Shown: one piece after another, positions 36,499 through 45,688 of the stretch
How the letters are laid out: each line of letters opens with the position of its first letter
Numbering within the stretch: the stretch's first letter is position 1
Assembly (NCBI GenBank): GCA_964583095.1
Contig: CAZOVB010000017.1
Location: forward strand, 15,977 to 79,976
DNA length: 64,000 nucleotides
DNA from: CAZOVB01 sp964583095
Lineage (GTDB): Bacteria > Planctomycetota > Phycisphaerae > SM23-33
Direction of reading: 5' to 3'
Position numbers and translations under genes: made by a program
The notes under the pieces: model-generated
Seen by the model: the letters and a program-made list of their open reading frames with translations, nothing else
Databases searched by the model: none
Told to the model about the DNA's origin: nothing

Positions 36499-39347
36499 GG
36501 AGCCACCTCGACAGTTTCCCGGGGCCTGTTGAGGATCAGCGTCCCCAGGTTCCTGGGATCGTAGTAATAGCGCGATGCATGATTCCAACTGCTGGTTTCG
36601 GGCCCTTGCGGGCGGTTTCGGATGAAGTTGACGCCCCACAGGTCCTTGCGGTTCTCGCCAAAGGCGCTGAGCGGGATAGCCAGTTCCGCCGTCCACCCGC
36701 GATCGTTCCGGGCCGTGGCCACGCGGATCTCCACAGGCCAGGACTTCGCCTCGTCCAGGGGAGGCTGGGTGTTGACGCCTCGCTGGGTGACGATCACCCC
36801 GGTGGGCTTTATGAGCAGGTGATAGAGCCCGCCGGCATCGACGGCTTTGCGGCCCGGATCCAGCAGGACCTCCAGCAGGTCCTCCTGAACCGCCAGCAGA
36901 TGCTTGTATTGTACGAAGTTGGAGGAACGGGCGACCATTGCCTCGGGGTTGTCTTCGTTGCACTGAAACGCCAGGTACAGGTGCTCTTCATCCAGGCCGA
37001 TCCAGCAGAAGGTGGCCTGCTCGGGTCCCTCGGCCAGGCCGTTGGCCGGACCCAGGCGGCGGAAGCTCGTGGCCGATCCGGCCGGCAGAAGAGGCCAGTC
37101 GTCCAGGATGCCGTTGATCTCCACCCTTCGCGGCAGGGGCCGGGCCTGGAGCAGCGTCATCTCCGTCTGGAATGTCTGGGGGGGACGAAGGTTGCTCTCC
37201 ATCCTGATCTCGATCGGCGCCTTGCCCGTGCCCGTGAATTCCAACAGGCCGTGGGTTACCTTCAAAACGCCCACCGTTCGCTGTCCGGGTTGAATCTCGA
37301 GTGTCGTCTGGGCCGGTCCGATCCCTTCGGGTCGATTGCCGGTCAAGGAAAGCGTGACCTGGGCGGTTTGGGACAGGTCGTTTCGTAGATCCACAAGCAA
37401 GTACGTTTCGATCCGGATTCGACCGGGCTGACCTTCCAACGCGGTGGCGGGGGGCTGGCTGAAGGTGCGGATCTGCTCGATCCGGATCCTGCGGGTCCGC
37501 TCCTGGAGGTCCCTCCAGCGCAGTCGAACGGCCATGGCTTGGCGGCGATTCTTTTCGTCCTCGGGATGCACCGCCAGGAGGGCTTCGCGAAGCAGCAGTT
37601 CGCGCCCCAGACGCCAGGATTCCACACTCTTCTCCCTCCCGTCAAAGCGGGGGTCGAGATAGTGGTCGCCCGTCGAGGCCAGGCCCATGTGCCGGACCAT
37701 CGCGTTGATGAGCGCATCGGCGAGCAGGTCGTTGCCCCGCTGGCGGAGGATCCACAGAAGCCCGGCATCCGAGAGCCCTCTGCGGAAGCGCTTGAGGGTT
37801 GCACAGATTGCGACGTCTCCCTGGGCCGGGTAGAAAAGCCTCCCCGTCTCGTGCGTCGAGTCCTCCTGCAGCGTCCGGCCTGTCCACTGGAGAACGTCCG
37901 GGATAAAGACCCCGGCCACGCGGTACTTCATCGCGAACCAGCAGAGACTGCGGGGATCGGTCGACGCGCTCCAGAGATTCAGCGAGGGGCCATACAGCGG
38001 CATGGCCGGCTGGAGCCACTTTCCCGCCGGCGGACTGCCGGTTCCTCCCCGCAACTGAAGGAAGTCATAGGAGGGGGCAAACCACCTGCCCGGGGGCGCC
38101 AACAGGTCCGTGTTCTCGACAAAGCCTTGGGGAATCTGCCAACCGACTTTCCGCGGCACCGGAACCGGCAGCGTAGAGAGGATGGCTGCGGAGGGATCGG
38201 CCCGGCGAATCAGCGACGCCATCCGGAACTGGATCGGGTAGGCTTGCCCCGCGGGGGGGGTTCGCCAAGGCCAGGTGGCCAGGTGAACACCGGGCCCCAT
38301 TTGGCCCAGATGCTCCAGCGACGCGGTGGTGAGTTGTTCGAGCGTCTGGTTGTAGGTCGGATCATCGCGGCCGGCGGGGCCGGTCGGATCGGGCCAGTCG
38401 GCACTGATGGGCAGGATCCACATCCGCGCCGGGAGCTTGTCGGGAAAGGCTGAACCGTCCAGGTAGGGCAGCGCGATGTTGTCGTAGTCGGCCCAGTCCA
38501 CGCGGATCGTCCCGTCCAGGTCCCGTTTGAAGAGCGGCTTGAGGGCCTTGTCCAGCAGGTCGATCTTGTGCTCGTGGGCCAGGACCATCAAGCGACGAAG
38601 ATACCCCAGGCCGCGCCGCACATCCGGGCTCCGCCTGTCCAGCCGCCGGGGCCGATACGGCACGCCGTTACGTCGGACGAACTGGCCGTAGACCTCTCGG
38701 TGGTCGAATCCGCCTGCAACCAGAAAGGGCAGTGCATCGGGCAGGACCAGGTCCAGCACCTCCAGGCGCAGTTGGATATTGCGACGCGCGTGGGAGCCGC
38801 TGGCAAGGGCCAGCTCCGCTGTACAGCTGCCCGGGGGGGCGGCGTGGCCGAGGGTGACTTCCACCCAGAACACCGCCCGGTCGGAGGCAGGCAAGTCCAC
38901 CGATCCATCCCCCTGGGGCAAGAGGATTTCGTAGACGCTTACCGGTTGCTTTGGTGCACTGCCCAGGCGGAGCATCCAGGACGGGGCTTTGCCCAGGTCC
39001 AGCCGGGCCATCCGATAGACCTGCACCGAAACGTGCGGGATTTCCCTGCCCCGGCTGTCCACCAGGGCCGATGCCTCCAGTCGAAGACTCTGGACGGGCT
39101 GATCGCCGGCATCGACAACGAGTTGGAATCCCACGGCGTCGTTGGCGGCCCCGGCGAGCGACACGGTTTCAAACTCCACATCGGCAATCGGACTCACCGT
39201 CAGGGCCGGCATGTTTCGGGTGATGCGGACCATGTCCTGGGCGGCCCAGACATCCAGCGCAGGGCGGCTGGGGGCGCATCCGGCGCAGAAGACCAGAATG
39301 CAACCAAGGAGGATGGGAGCCGCGATCCGGGGTGTGACTGACTTCAT
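36495..39347 (-). CDS. Lipoprotein with DUF4091-type glycosidase-like and CBM9-like domains
   Basis: About 950 residues. A lipoprotein signal leads to Cys in LVFCAGCAPS. A beta-rich N-terminal part (about 40-190) precedes a TIM-barrel-like region (about 200-560, DUF4091-type; VLAHEHKIDLL, WFAMKYRVAGVFIPDVLQW), then linker strands. At the C terminus is a CBM9/DOMON-like domain with INGILDDWPLLPAG and LWGVNFIRNRPQGPETSSW. It probably acts on polysaccharide at the cell surface. I chose the ATG at 39347; a TTG at 39371 would add eight residues. It is encoded in the same operon as the GT39-like and MsbA-like genes. Confidence 0.75.
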   Translation of the reverse strand: MKSVTPRIAAPILLGCILVFCAGCAPSRPALDVWAAQDMVRITRNMPALTVSPIADVEFETVSLAGAANDAVGFQLVVDAGDQPVQSLRLEASALVDSRGREIPHVSVQVYRMARLDLGKAPSWMLRLGSAPKQPVSVYEILLPQGDGSVDLPASDRAVFWVEVTLGHAAPPGSCTAELALASGSHARRNIQLRLEVLDLVLPDALPFLVAGGFDHREVYGQFVRRNGVPYRPRRLDRRSPDVRRGLGYLRRLMVLAHEHKIDLLDKALKPLFKRDLDGTIRVDWADYDNIALPYLDGSAFPDKLPARMWILPISADWPDPTGPAGRDDPTYNQTLEQLTTASLEHLGQMGPGVHLATWPWRTPPAGQAYPIQFRMASLIRRADPSAAILSTLPVPVPRKVGWQIPQGFVENTDLLAPPGRWFAPSYDFLQLRGGTGSPPAGKWLQPAMPLYGPSLNLWSASTDPRSLCWFAMKYRVAGVFIPDVLQWTGRTLQEDSTHETGRLFYPAQGDVAICATLKRFRRGLSDAGLLWILRQRGNDLLADALINAMVRHMGLASTGDHYLDPRFDGREKSVESWRLGRELLLREALLAVHPEDEKNRRQAMAVRLRWRDLQERTRRIRIEQIRTFSQPPATALEGQPGRIRIETYLLVDLRNDLSQTAQVTLSLTGNRPEGIGPAQTTLEIQPGQRTVGVLKVTHGLLEFTGTGKAPIEIRMESNLRPPQTFQTEMTLLQARPLPRRVEINGILDDWPLLPAGSATSFRRLGPANGLAEGPEQATFCWIGLDEEHLYLAFQCNEDNPEAMVARSSNFVQYKHLLAVQEDLLEVLLDPGRKAVDAGGLYHLLIKPTGVIVTQRGVNTQPPLDEAKSWPVEIRVATARNDRGWTAELAIPLSAFGENRKDLWGVNFIRNRPQGPETSSWNHASRYYYDPRNLGTLILNRPRETVEVAP

Positions 39348-39415
39348 GGAACTACGGATTGTACCGGCCAAAGCTCTGAAGGAAAAGCCATTAGATGCCC
39401 CTGAGGCGATACCCG

Positions 39416-41557
39416 TCAGGGCAGGGCGTACAGCGTGGCCGTCGCGTAGCGGCGATCGTGGGGGCGCTGATCGGAAATGCGATCGAATTCGATCCGAAGT
39501 CCCAGTGGCTTGAGTTCCTCGATAATTCCCAACCGGGGGGGCTGACCCAAGGCCGCTGCCTCAAGCACATCGTTCGAGAGCACCTCCGGATAGCCGTATG
39601 TTGTAGCCAGCCGCCGGATCTCACTCCAGTTGACCAGGATGCGGCTGATGCCCTTGGATCGGAGATGGGCCAGTCGCTCAGCCGGGCCGGCTTCGGGCTT
39701 GAGGTACCTGAGCAACTCCTGTGTGTCGAAGGGCGTGGAGTAAACCGTGCCTGCAGGATAATAAAACGCCGGGGCCTCACCGATCATCAGCAGTCGCCCG
39801 GACGGGGGCAGGTGACCCTCGCCGTAGATCTCCGGGAGGGTCCATCGGGCGACATCTTCCCGCGGGGCCGGGGGCACATACCCTTGCGGGCCGCGAGCGG
39901 TCGTATCGAAAACCCACAATGCGATGGCGAGACCGATCGAGCAGAGCACGACAGAAGCTCCCATCCCGGCCGCCGGCGCAGCTTTGAGGCGTTGTCGGGC
40001 TGCGTCGATCCCCTCAGCCGCCAGCAGGCAGATTACCACCAGGGCCGGTGAGAGAAACCGGGGGGGCATCCGATGCGTGGCCAGGGCCCAGACGCCAAGC
40101 TGCGCCGTCAGAACTAACCCCAGTGCGGCGGGAAAGCTCCAGCGGCGTCTTCGCCAGGCAAGCAGTGCCCAGCCGGCCGAGAGCAAGCCCGCGACCATCA
40201 GGGCAGGGTTAAAGAGCTTGTCCGTCAATCCGCCCACAAACTGACCCAGTCTGCCCGACTCATCGCGCGGGGGCAGGGGCACCGACGGCTGGGGAACCGG
40301 CGGATGATCGCCGGGTCGATGGCCCTGGATCCACCTCTTCTGTTCTTCGGGCGTCCAGTGTCCCCTCCCCAGCAGGTCGGTGGCCAGGGGGAAGAGCGGA
40401 TTGCCCGTCAGGGCCAGGTTTCGAATGAGCCAGGGGCTGAAGAGAACAATCGCAGCCGTCATGGCCAGGCCGATCTGTCCCAGCCTCGCCCGCCGGTGGC
40501 CTGCGAACACTCGCAGGGCCATCACCAGGAGAATCGGGGCAAGAATAAACCCCACCGAGAGATACTTGACGCAGCAGGAAGCCCCCATCGCCAGGCCGAT
40601 CAGCAGGGCATATTGCCATCGCGGCGCCCGCCACCAGCGCTGCAGCCAGGCCAAGGCCAAAGCCAGGTACGCGAATTCGCCCAGTTCCACCATCGCTGTC
40701 CAGCCCAGTCGCAGGACCATCGGGCAGGTTGCAAGCAGCAGGGCCGCCCAGAGTCCGACCCTCCGGCGCCGCCGGCCGAACATGCAAAGCAGCACACCCG
40801 CGGTGAGGCAGCCCAGCAGGCCGTGGACAATCTTGGCCTGGTACATGGCCTGGCCGCCCGAGCCCGGGGCCATCTTCATGCCCAGAAGGTAAAGCATCTC
40901 CATCTGCATCGGGTAGTAGCTGTAGACGTTGTGTCGCAGTTGGCCGATGCGTCCGGCCAGGAGATACTCGCGAGGCACCTGCAAGTGGTAGAGCGTCACG
41001 TCGTAGCCGTCGCCGGGCATGCCGACGAACCAGGGAGGTCGCATCGCGCCGGCCAGCCAGAGCCCCGCCGAAAGGGCCAGCACCCCTCCTGCCAGCAGGA
41101 CTCCAGGCGCAACGGGCCTCGATCTTTTCGCCCAGGCCTCTGCGAGTCGCATTCGTCCGCGGTAAACGCCCAAGGCCCCGATGGCCGCCGATACCAACAG
41201 GAGTACCCCGATGATCACCGGGCTCATCAGGCCCAGCACGCCCAGAATCAGCATGATCAGCGAGAGCAGCCAGAGCCCCAGCAGGAGGCACGTCAGCCCC
41301 CACAGCAGAGGTCCCGCCGCGGGCGGTCTTCCTGCAAGCCCCAGCAGGGGCCAGGCCATCCCTGCCCCGGCCAGGAGAACCGCTCCCCAGAAAACCAGCA
41401 GGAAAAGTGCGTCGGGCAGCGTGAGGATCAAGCTGCTTGCGTCCCTCGTGGCCACAAGAAGGCCCGCCACCAACAGAAGCAGCCAGAGCCCGATGGCCCC
41501 GGGCCAACTCAGGCTCGCTCCGGGGGACTGCTTGACTGGCTGGCGAGGTTTGGCCAC
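39416..41557 (-). CDS. GT39-like multi-pass glycosyltransferase
   Basis: About 713 residues with a dozen or so helices. The first periplasmic loop holds the hallmark acidic motif of GT-C enzymes, MPGDGYDVTLYHLQVPREYL, followed by YYPMQMEMLYLLGM. A soluble periplasmic C-terminal part (about 560-713) ends the protein. GT39-like (ArnT/PMT-type) enzymes transfer sugars from polyprenyl-phosphate donors. The start is GTG 41557 with GGGAGGTTG upstream, 7 nt after the exporter stop. The gene neighbourhood (MsbA-type exporter, surface lipoprotein) fits decoration of an exported lipid or glycan. Confidence 0.8.
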   Translation of the reverse strand: MAKPRQPVKQSPGASLSWPGAIGLWLLLLVAGLLVATRDASSLILTLPDALFLLVFWGAVLLAGAGMAWPLLGLAGRPPAAGPLLWGLTCLLLGLWLLSLIMLILGVLGLMSPVIIGVLLLVSAAIGALGVYRGRMRLAEAWAKRSRPVAPGVLLAGGVLALSAGLWLAGAMRPPWFVGMPGDGYDVTLYHLQVPREYLLAGRIGQLRHNVYSYYPMQMEMLYLLGMKMAPGSGGQAMYQAKIVHGLLGCLTAGVLLCMFGRRRRRVGLWAALLLATCPMVLRLGWTAMVELGEFAYLALALAWLQRWWRAPRWQYALLIGLAMGASCCVKYLSVGFILAPILLVMALRVFAGHRRARLGQIGLAMTAAIVLFSPWLIRNLALTGNPLFPLATDLLGRGHWTPEEQKRWIQGHRPGDHPPVPQPSVPLPPRDESGRLGQFVGGLTDKLFNPALMVAGLLSAGWALLAWRRRRWSFPAALGLVLTAQLGVWALATHRMPPRFLSPALVVICLLAAEGIDAARQRLKAAPAAGMGASVVLCSIGLAIALWVFDTTARGPQGYVPPAPREDVARWTLPEIYGEGHLPPSGRLLMIGEAPAFYYPAGTVYSTPFDTQELLRYLKPEAGPAERLAHLRSKGISRILVNWSEIRRLATTYGYPEVLSNDVLEAAALGQPPRLGIIEELKPLGLRIEFDRISDQRPHDRRYATATLYALP

Positions 41558-41564
41558 GTGCGAA

Positions 41565-43703
41565 TCAACCTCCCGAATCGACGAACTGCGTCCGGTACAG
41601 GTGGGCGTAGAGCTTGCAGCGGTCCAGGAGCTGCTCGTGCGTCCCGGCATCGACAATCTGCCCGGAGTTCATCACGACGATCATATCAGCCGACAAGACC
41701 GTCGCGAACCGGTGGGCGATCATCAGGCTCGTGCGCTGCTGCATGAAGAGTTCCATGGCCTGGTGGATCCGGTGTTCGCTGTCGGCATCGACCTGGCTGG
41801 TGGCTTCGTCGAAAATCAGAATCGCCGGGTCGCGCAGAATCGCCCGGGCAATGGCGATGCGTTGGCGCTGGCCTCCCGAAAGCGTCGAGCCTTTCTCGCC
41901 GACGATCGTGTCGTAGCCTTCGGGAAGCTCGCGGACGAACTCGTCCACGAAGGCTTTCTTCGCCGCCTCGATCACCTGCTCCCGCTTGGGCCTGCGCAGC
42001 CCGTAGGAGATGTTCTCGGCGATCGTCGCGTGGAACAGGACGGTCTCCTGGGTGACCATGCCCACTTGCCGGCGAAGCGAGCGCAGCGACACCTGGGAGA
42101 TGTCCCGGCCATCGATGAGGATCTTGCCCTGGTCGGGGTTGAACAGGCGCGGAACCATTGAAACCAGCGTGGTCTTCCCGCAGCCGTTGGGGCCCACGAT
42201 GGCCACGCTCTGCCCGGCGGAGATCTCCAGGTTGATGTCCATCAGGGCGTCCTCGCCGGCATTGGGGTAGCGGAAACGCACATCCTGGAAGACCAGTGAT
42301 TCGCTGTGTCGGGGCAGCGAAGGCGCCCCGGACACCCGCGGTTCGATGGGCTCGTCGCGAAGCTGGAAGATCCGACCGGCCGCTGCGTCGGCCCGCTGGA
42401 AGCGCGTGGCGACCTTGGCCAGCTTGCGCACCGGGTCGAACAGGGCGGCCAGGCAAGCCATCCACGCGATGAAGATGAACGGGTCGAACAGGTCGTTGAG
42501 GACGAAGTAGCCGGCGGCCCCGGCGGCGGCAGCCCCGGCGGTGACCCCCATCGCCTCGATGGACGGTGCGGTGGCTGCGTCGATCCGGGCCATCCTCCGT
42601 TGCTGCTTGAGCAGGCGGCGGTTCTCCCGGAAGAACCGCTTTCGCTCGTGGGATTCCATCGTGTAGGTCTTGACCACGCGAATGCCGGTGAGGGTCTCTT
42701 CCAGCACGGCCAGCATCAGCGACCAGCTTTCCAGGGCGCGTCGGCTGGCGCGCTTCATTACCTTGCCGAATTTGCGGATCAGCAGGAAGGCCGGAGGTCC
42801 GGCCAGGGTGGCAATCAGCGTCAGTTCCCAACTGAGTATCAGGGCGGCGATGAGGGAGCCGATCGCCTTGGCCGGCTCGACCAGCGTCTTGCCGAACAGC
42901 GTGACCTGCCCCCGCGCCAGTTCACCGGTGTCCTGGATGAACCGGCTCATCGTGTCGCTCGTGCCCCGCTGGGCGTAGAATGTCACCGGCAGGCGAAGGG
43001 CGGTGTTGTAGACGTCGCGGCGGATGTCCATGATTCCGGCCCAGACGGCCGTCTCGACCAGGTATTCCTGGATGAACCGCATCAGGTCCCGAAGGACCGT
43101 CAGGATGACCAGTCCCACCAGGATCCAGACCAGCAGGGGGAACCGCTGGGCCCGGGTCTCGGGTTCGGGGATCCGCCCTGCGACCCTGCCCAGCATCCGG
43201 GAGGTGAAGGGCGCCCTGGCCGGCCTGACCTGGGCGGTCTGGACCTGGCCCGTGGAGGAGTCGTACAGGCGCAACGTCACCCGCTCTCCGGCGGGCAACT
43301 GGGCCAACAGGCGAGCGGCGTCGTCGGCCCGGAGAACCCGGTGCTGCGGATTCCCATCCTCCAGGCCCACGATCCACTGATTGCCGGTAAGACCGGCCTT
43401 GTCCCCGGCCCCGTCCTCCCGCACTTCCACAATCCCCAGTGCTGTGGCCAGCGGAATGTCCTCGACCGAGGTCTCGGGAGGAAGCTCCTGGTAGACGGTT
43501 CGCAGTTCCAGTCGGCCATCCACGACGGACTTCCACGCCCAGCCGTGGAGGCCTTCCCGGTCGACCAGAACTTTCAGCGTGGGGGCCAGCATGCCCAGCC
43601 CCCCGCCCCACAAAAGGGCGATGACCAGTACGCAAGCGGCCGAGATGCCCAACCGCCACCGGTAGGGCTTGAGATATTGCAGGGATCGGAAGAAGTCTTT
43701 CAT
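41565..43703 (-). CDS. MsbA-type ABC exporter with PDZ-like insertion in the first periplasmic loop
   Basis: A 712-residue half-transporter. Helix 1 is near residues 20-45. An inserted domain at about 83-162 has a PDZ pattern (LGIVEVREDGAGDKAGL, LLAQLPAGERVTLRLYD). Helix 2 begins near 188 and the remaining core helices follow. The ATPase domain has Walker A GPNGCGKTTLV, signature LSGGQRQRIAIARAI and Walker B ILIFDEATSQVD. MsbA-type proteins flip lipid A or other lipids. Ordinary members have a very short first loop, so the insertion is unusual. I take ATG 43703; an upstream ATG at 43748 would add 15 residues. Confidence 0.88.
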   Translation of the reverse strand: MKDFFRSLQYLKPYRWRLGISAACVLVIALLWGGGLGMLAPTLKVLVDREGLHGWAWKSVVDGRLELRTVYQELPPETSVEDIPLATALGIVEVREDGAGDKAGLTGNQWIVGLEDGNPQHRVLRADDAARLLAQLPAGERVTLRLYDSSTGQVQTAQVRPARAPFTSRMLGRVAGRIPEPETRAQRFPLLVWILVGLVILTVLRDLMRFIQEYLVETAVWAGIMDIRRDVYNTALRLPVTFYAQRGTSDTMSRFIQDTGELARGQVTLFGKTLVEPAKAIGSLIAALILSWELTLIATLAGPPAFLLIRKFGKVMKRASRRALESWSLMLAVLEETLTGIRVVKTYTMESHERKRFFRENRRLLKQQRRMARIDAATAPSIEAMGVTAGAAAAGAAGYFVLNDLFDPFIFIAWMACLAALFDPVRKLAKVATRFQRADAAAGRIFQLRDEPIEPRVSGAPSLPRHSESLVFQDVRFRYPNAGEDALMDINLEISAGQSVAIVGPNGCGKTTLVSMVPRLFNPDQGKILIDGRDISQVSLRSLRRQVGMVTQETVLFHATIAENISYGLRRPKREQVIEAAKKAFVDEFVRELPEGYDTIVGEKGSTLSGGQRQRIAIARAILRDPAILIFDEATSQVDADSEHRIHQAMELFMQQRTSLMIAHRFATVLSADMIVVMNSGQIVDAGTHEQLLDRCKLYAHLYRTQFVDSGG

Positions 43704-43776
43704 TCGGTCTTCGTAGCTTCCTTCAAACGGGAATACAAGTGGCCCCATCGCTTCTGGGACAGTGGTTCCCCGGGTG

Positions 43777-44913
43777 TCAGCCCAGTCGCAGCGGGCGTCC
43801 CGATGCGCAGGTTACCACCACGTTGTCCCAGGCGATCTTGGCGTTGACGTTTCGCCAGAGCAACCTTTCGTAGCGCGAAATCTGCTCGATGATATCGCTG
43901 AGCGTCTCGGCGTCGAACTTTTCCGCTGCGCGTCGTATGGCTTCGCCCTGGTCTTCATGAACCGGTTCGAATGCCACGTCGCTGTCGCTGCATGCCTGAC
44001 ATCGCAGGTGCAGAGCGTCGCGATAGAACGCCGCCAGAATCTCCATGATCTCCCCGGCTGCGCGGCGGATGGCAAGATTCTTGGACAGGTCCGGACCTTC
44101 CGAGGCCTTGGCATCGCCCACGAGTCTCTCGGCCAGGTCGTCGACAATCCCGGCAAGCTGCTCGCCGAGTCGGCCGTCCCCGCCGGGTGTCAGGGCTGAG
44201 AGCCTCTCAATGATGTCCCGCTTGACCTCATACAGGCCCCTGCGGGACATGTCCAGGGCCTGGCCGATCGAACCGTGGGTCAGCCCCGCCCAGAAACGTG
44301 CCTGGTCGTCGTCCACCTGGGCCTCGCGGAGCTTTTCCAGGACGAAATCCCGCGGCAGATATCCGAAGCGTACCATCCAGCATCGGCTTCGGGTGGTGGG
44401 CAGAAGCATCTCCGGCCGCTGAGTCAGCAGGATGATCGTCACGTTGGCGGGAGGCTCTTCGAGCGTCTTGAGCAGGGAATTCTGGGCTGCGTTGCTCATC
44501 AGCTCCGCCTCCCGGACGATGAACACCTTGCCCCTGCCGTGGGCCGAGGCCTGCTGGGCCGGGGCGATCAGAAAGCTGCGGATCACCTCGATGCCCATCT
44601 CCTGCATGACGCGATTGCGGATCTGGGAGTCCTCGTGATAGGCAGCCAGTTCCTTGTAGACCAGGTTCAGGTCCGGATGGGTTCCCGAGGCCAGCATGCG
44701 GCAGCTCGTGCATTGGCCGCAGGCGTCGAGCTGGTCGCCCGACTTTTCCGGACAGAGCATCGCGGCCGCCAGGGCCATCGCGGTGGTCTCCCTTCCCACC
44801 CCCGCCGGGCCGGCGAAAAGCAGCGCGTGAGGCCTGCGGTCGCCCGAAAGCATCCGCGAGATGCGTGAAATGGCATCCTCCTGGCCGACAATATCGGAAA
44901 ACCGCATGGTCAT
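43777..44913 (-). CDS. holB: DNA polymerase III clamp-loader subunit delta'
   Basis: A 378-residue AAA+ protein. The start region RFSDIVGQEDAISRISRML is typical. The Walker A-like loop reads GPAGVGRETT, with Arg for Lys, so ATP hydrolysis is doubtful, as in E. coli delta'. A zinc module (CGQCTSC) and the sensor region NAAQNSLLKTLEEPPANVTI follow. Start at ATG 44913 (GGAGG 5 nt upstream), overlapping the tmk stop by 4 nt. The tmk-holB pair is very common in bacteria, which supports delta' over the gamma/tau subunit. Confidence 0.92.
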   Translation of the reverse strand: MTMRFSDIVGQEDAISRISRMLSGDRRPHALLFAGPAGVGRETTAMALAAAMLCPEKSGDQLDACGQCTSCRMLASGTHPDLNLVYKELAAYHEDSQIRNRVMQEMGIEVIRSFLIAPAQQASAHGRGKVFIVREAELMSNAAQNSLLKTLEEPPANVTIILLTQRPEMLLPTTRSRCWMVRFGYLPRDFVLEKLREAQVDDDQARFWAGLTHGSIGQALDMSRRGLYEVKRDIIERLSALTPGGDGRLGEQLAGIVDDLAERLVGDAKASEGPDLSKNLAIRRAAGEIMEILAAFYRDALHLRCQACSDSDVAFEPVHEDQGEAIRRAAEKFDAETLSDIIEQISRYERLLWRNVNAKIAWDNVVVTCASGRPLRLG

Positions 44914-45557
44914 GCCGGCCTCCACTTGGCAAGCTCGCTGCAGAGGCTTTCGTGCACGCACTGGACATCGGCTGAGGCGTCGATCACGCGGAAATGCTCC
45001 GGGTCGGTCTGGGCCTGGTCCAGGAAGATCCGGCGGACGCGCTGGTGGAATTCCAATCTCTTGGACTCCATCCGATCCAGCTGGCCCCGCTTTCGGCTTC
45101 GCGAGAGACCCGCGTCGCTGGGCAGGTCCAGCAGCAGCGTCAGGTCGGGCCACAGATCTCCCACAGCCACCTTCCCCGCCTGGAGGATCTGCTGGATGTC
45201 AGCCCCGCCGGCCCCCTGGTAGGCAAGGGTGGAGGAGATGAATCGGTCGCAGAGCACGCAGGCGCCTTGGGCAAGGGCGGGGCGGATGAGCTCCTGGGCC
45301 AGTTGGGCCCTGCTGGCCATGTAGAGCAGTGTCTCGCAGGCCACGGCCATCTCCCCGTGCCGGGGATCCAGGAGGATGTCGCGGATTCGGTCCCCGATGG
45401 CTGTTGAGCCCGGGTCCCGCAGGACGCGCACGTCCAGATGGGCCGATTGGAGCGTCTGGGCCAGCAGGTTCTGCTGGGTGGTCTTGCCCGCTCCGTCGGG
45501 CCCGTCTATGACGAGAAACGTTCCTGCCAGATGTTGGTATGAGTCGTGGGGGGCCAT
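44910..45557 (-). CDS. tmk: Thymidylate kinase
   Basis: A 215-residue enzyme converting dTMP to dTDP. The P-loop IDGPDGAGKTTQ lies near residue 17. The DR(Y/F) motif appears as CDRFISSTLAYQG and the substrate Arg is in RDPGST. The LID region (RSRKRGQLDRME) has the usual Arg residues. It heads the long minus-strand operon ending at hemA. No Shine-Dalgarno sequence is seen before the ATG; instead a perfect 10-bp inverted repeat sits 3 nt upstream, which may influence translation. Confidence 0.93.
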   Translation of the reverse strand: MAPHDSYQHLAGTFLVIDGPDGAGKTTQQNLLAQTLQSAHLDVRVLRDPGSTAIGDRIRDILLDPRHGEMAVACETLLYMASRAQLAQELIRPALAQGACVLCDRFISSTLAYQGAGGADIQQILQAGKVAVGDLWPDLTLLLDLPSDAGLSRSRKRGQLDRMESKRLEFHQRVRRIFLDQAQTDPEHFRVIDASADVQCVHESLCSELAKWRPA

Positions 45558-45559
45558 GT

Positions 45560-45584
45560 CGCTGGGCGACAGTATCGCCCAGCG
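45560..45584. promoter_or_regulatory. Perfect inverted repeat next to the tmk start codon
   Basis: CGCTGGGCGA and TCGCCCAGCG pair exactly around CAGTA. The repeat ends 3 nt before the tmk ATG on the minus strand and about 105 nt upstream of the sulfatase start. It may be an operator for the divergent promoters or an RNA hairpin limiting tmk translation. Confidence 0.45.
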
Positions 45585-45688
45585 GGCGCGGTTTTACAAG
45601 GCCGCTTCGCCCACAGCCTTGCCAGGGGCCAGGGCCGGTGGTAGCCTTGTAATCCGCTTATTTCTCGACCAGCCAAAAGGAGCGTATT

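Noticed and set aside
40304..41746. Plus-strand frame of about 480 codons
   Set aside because: Antisense to the GT39-like gene; Gln/Arg/His-rich low-complexity product typical of shadows.
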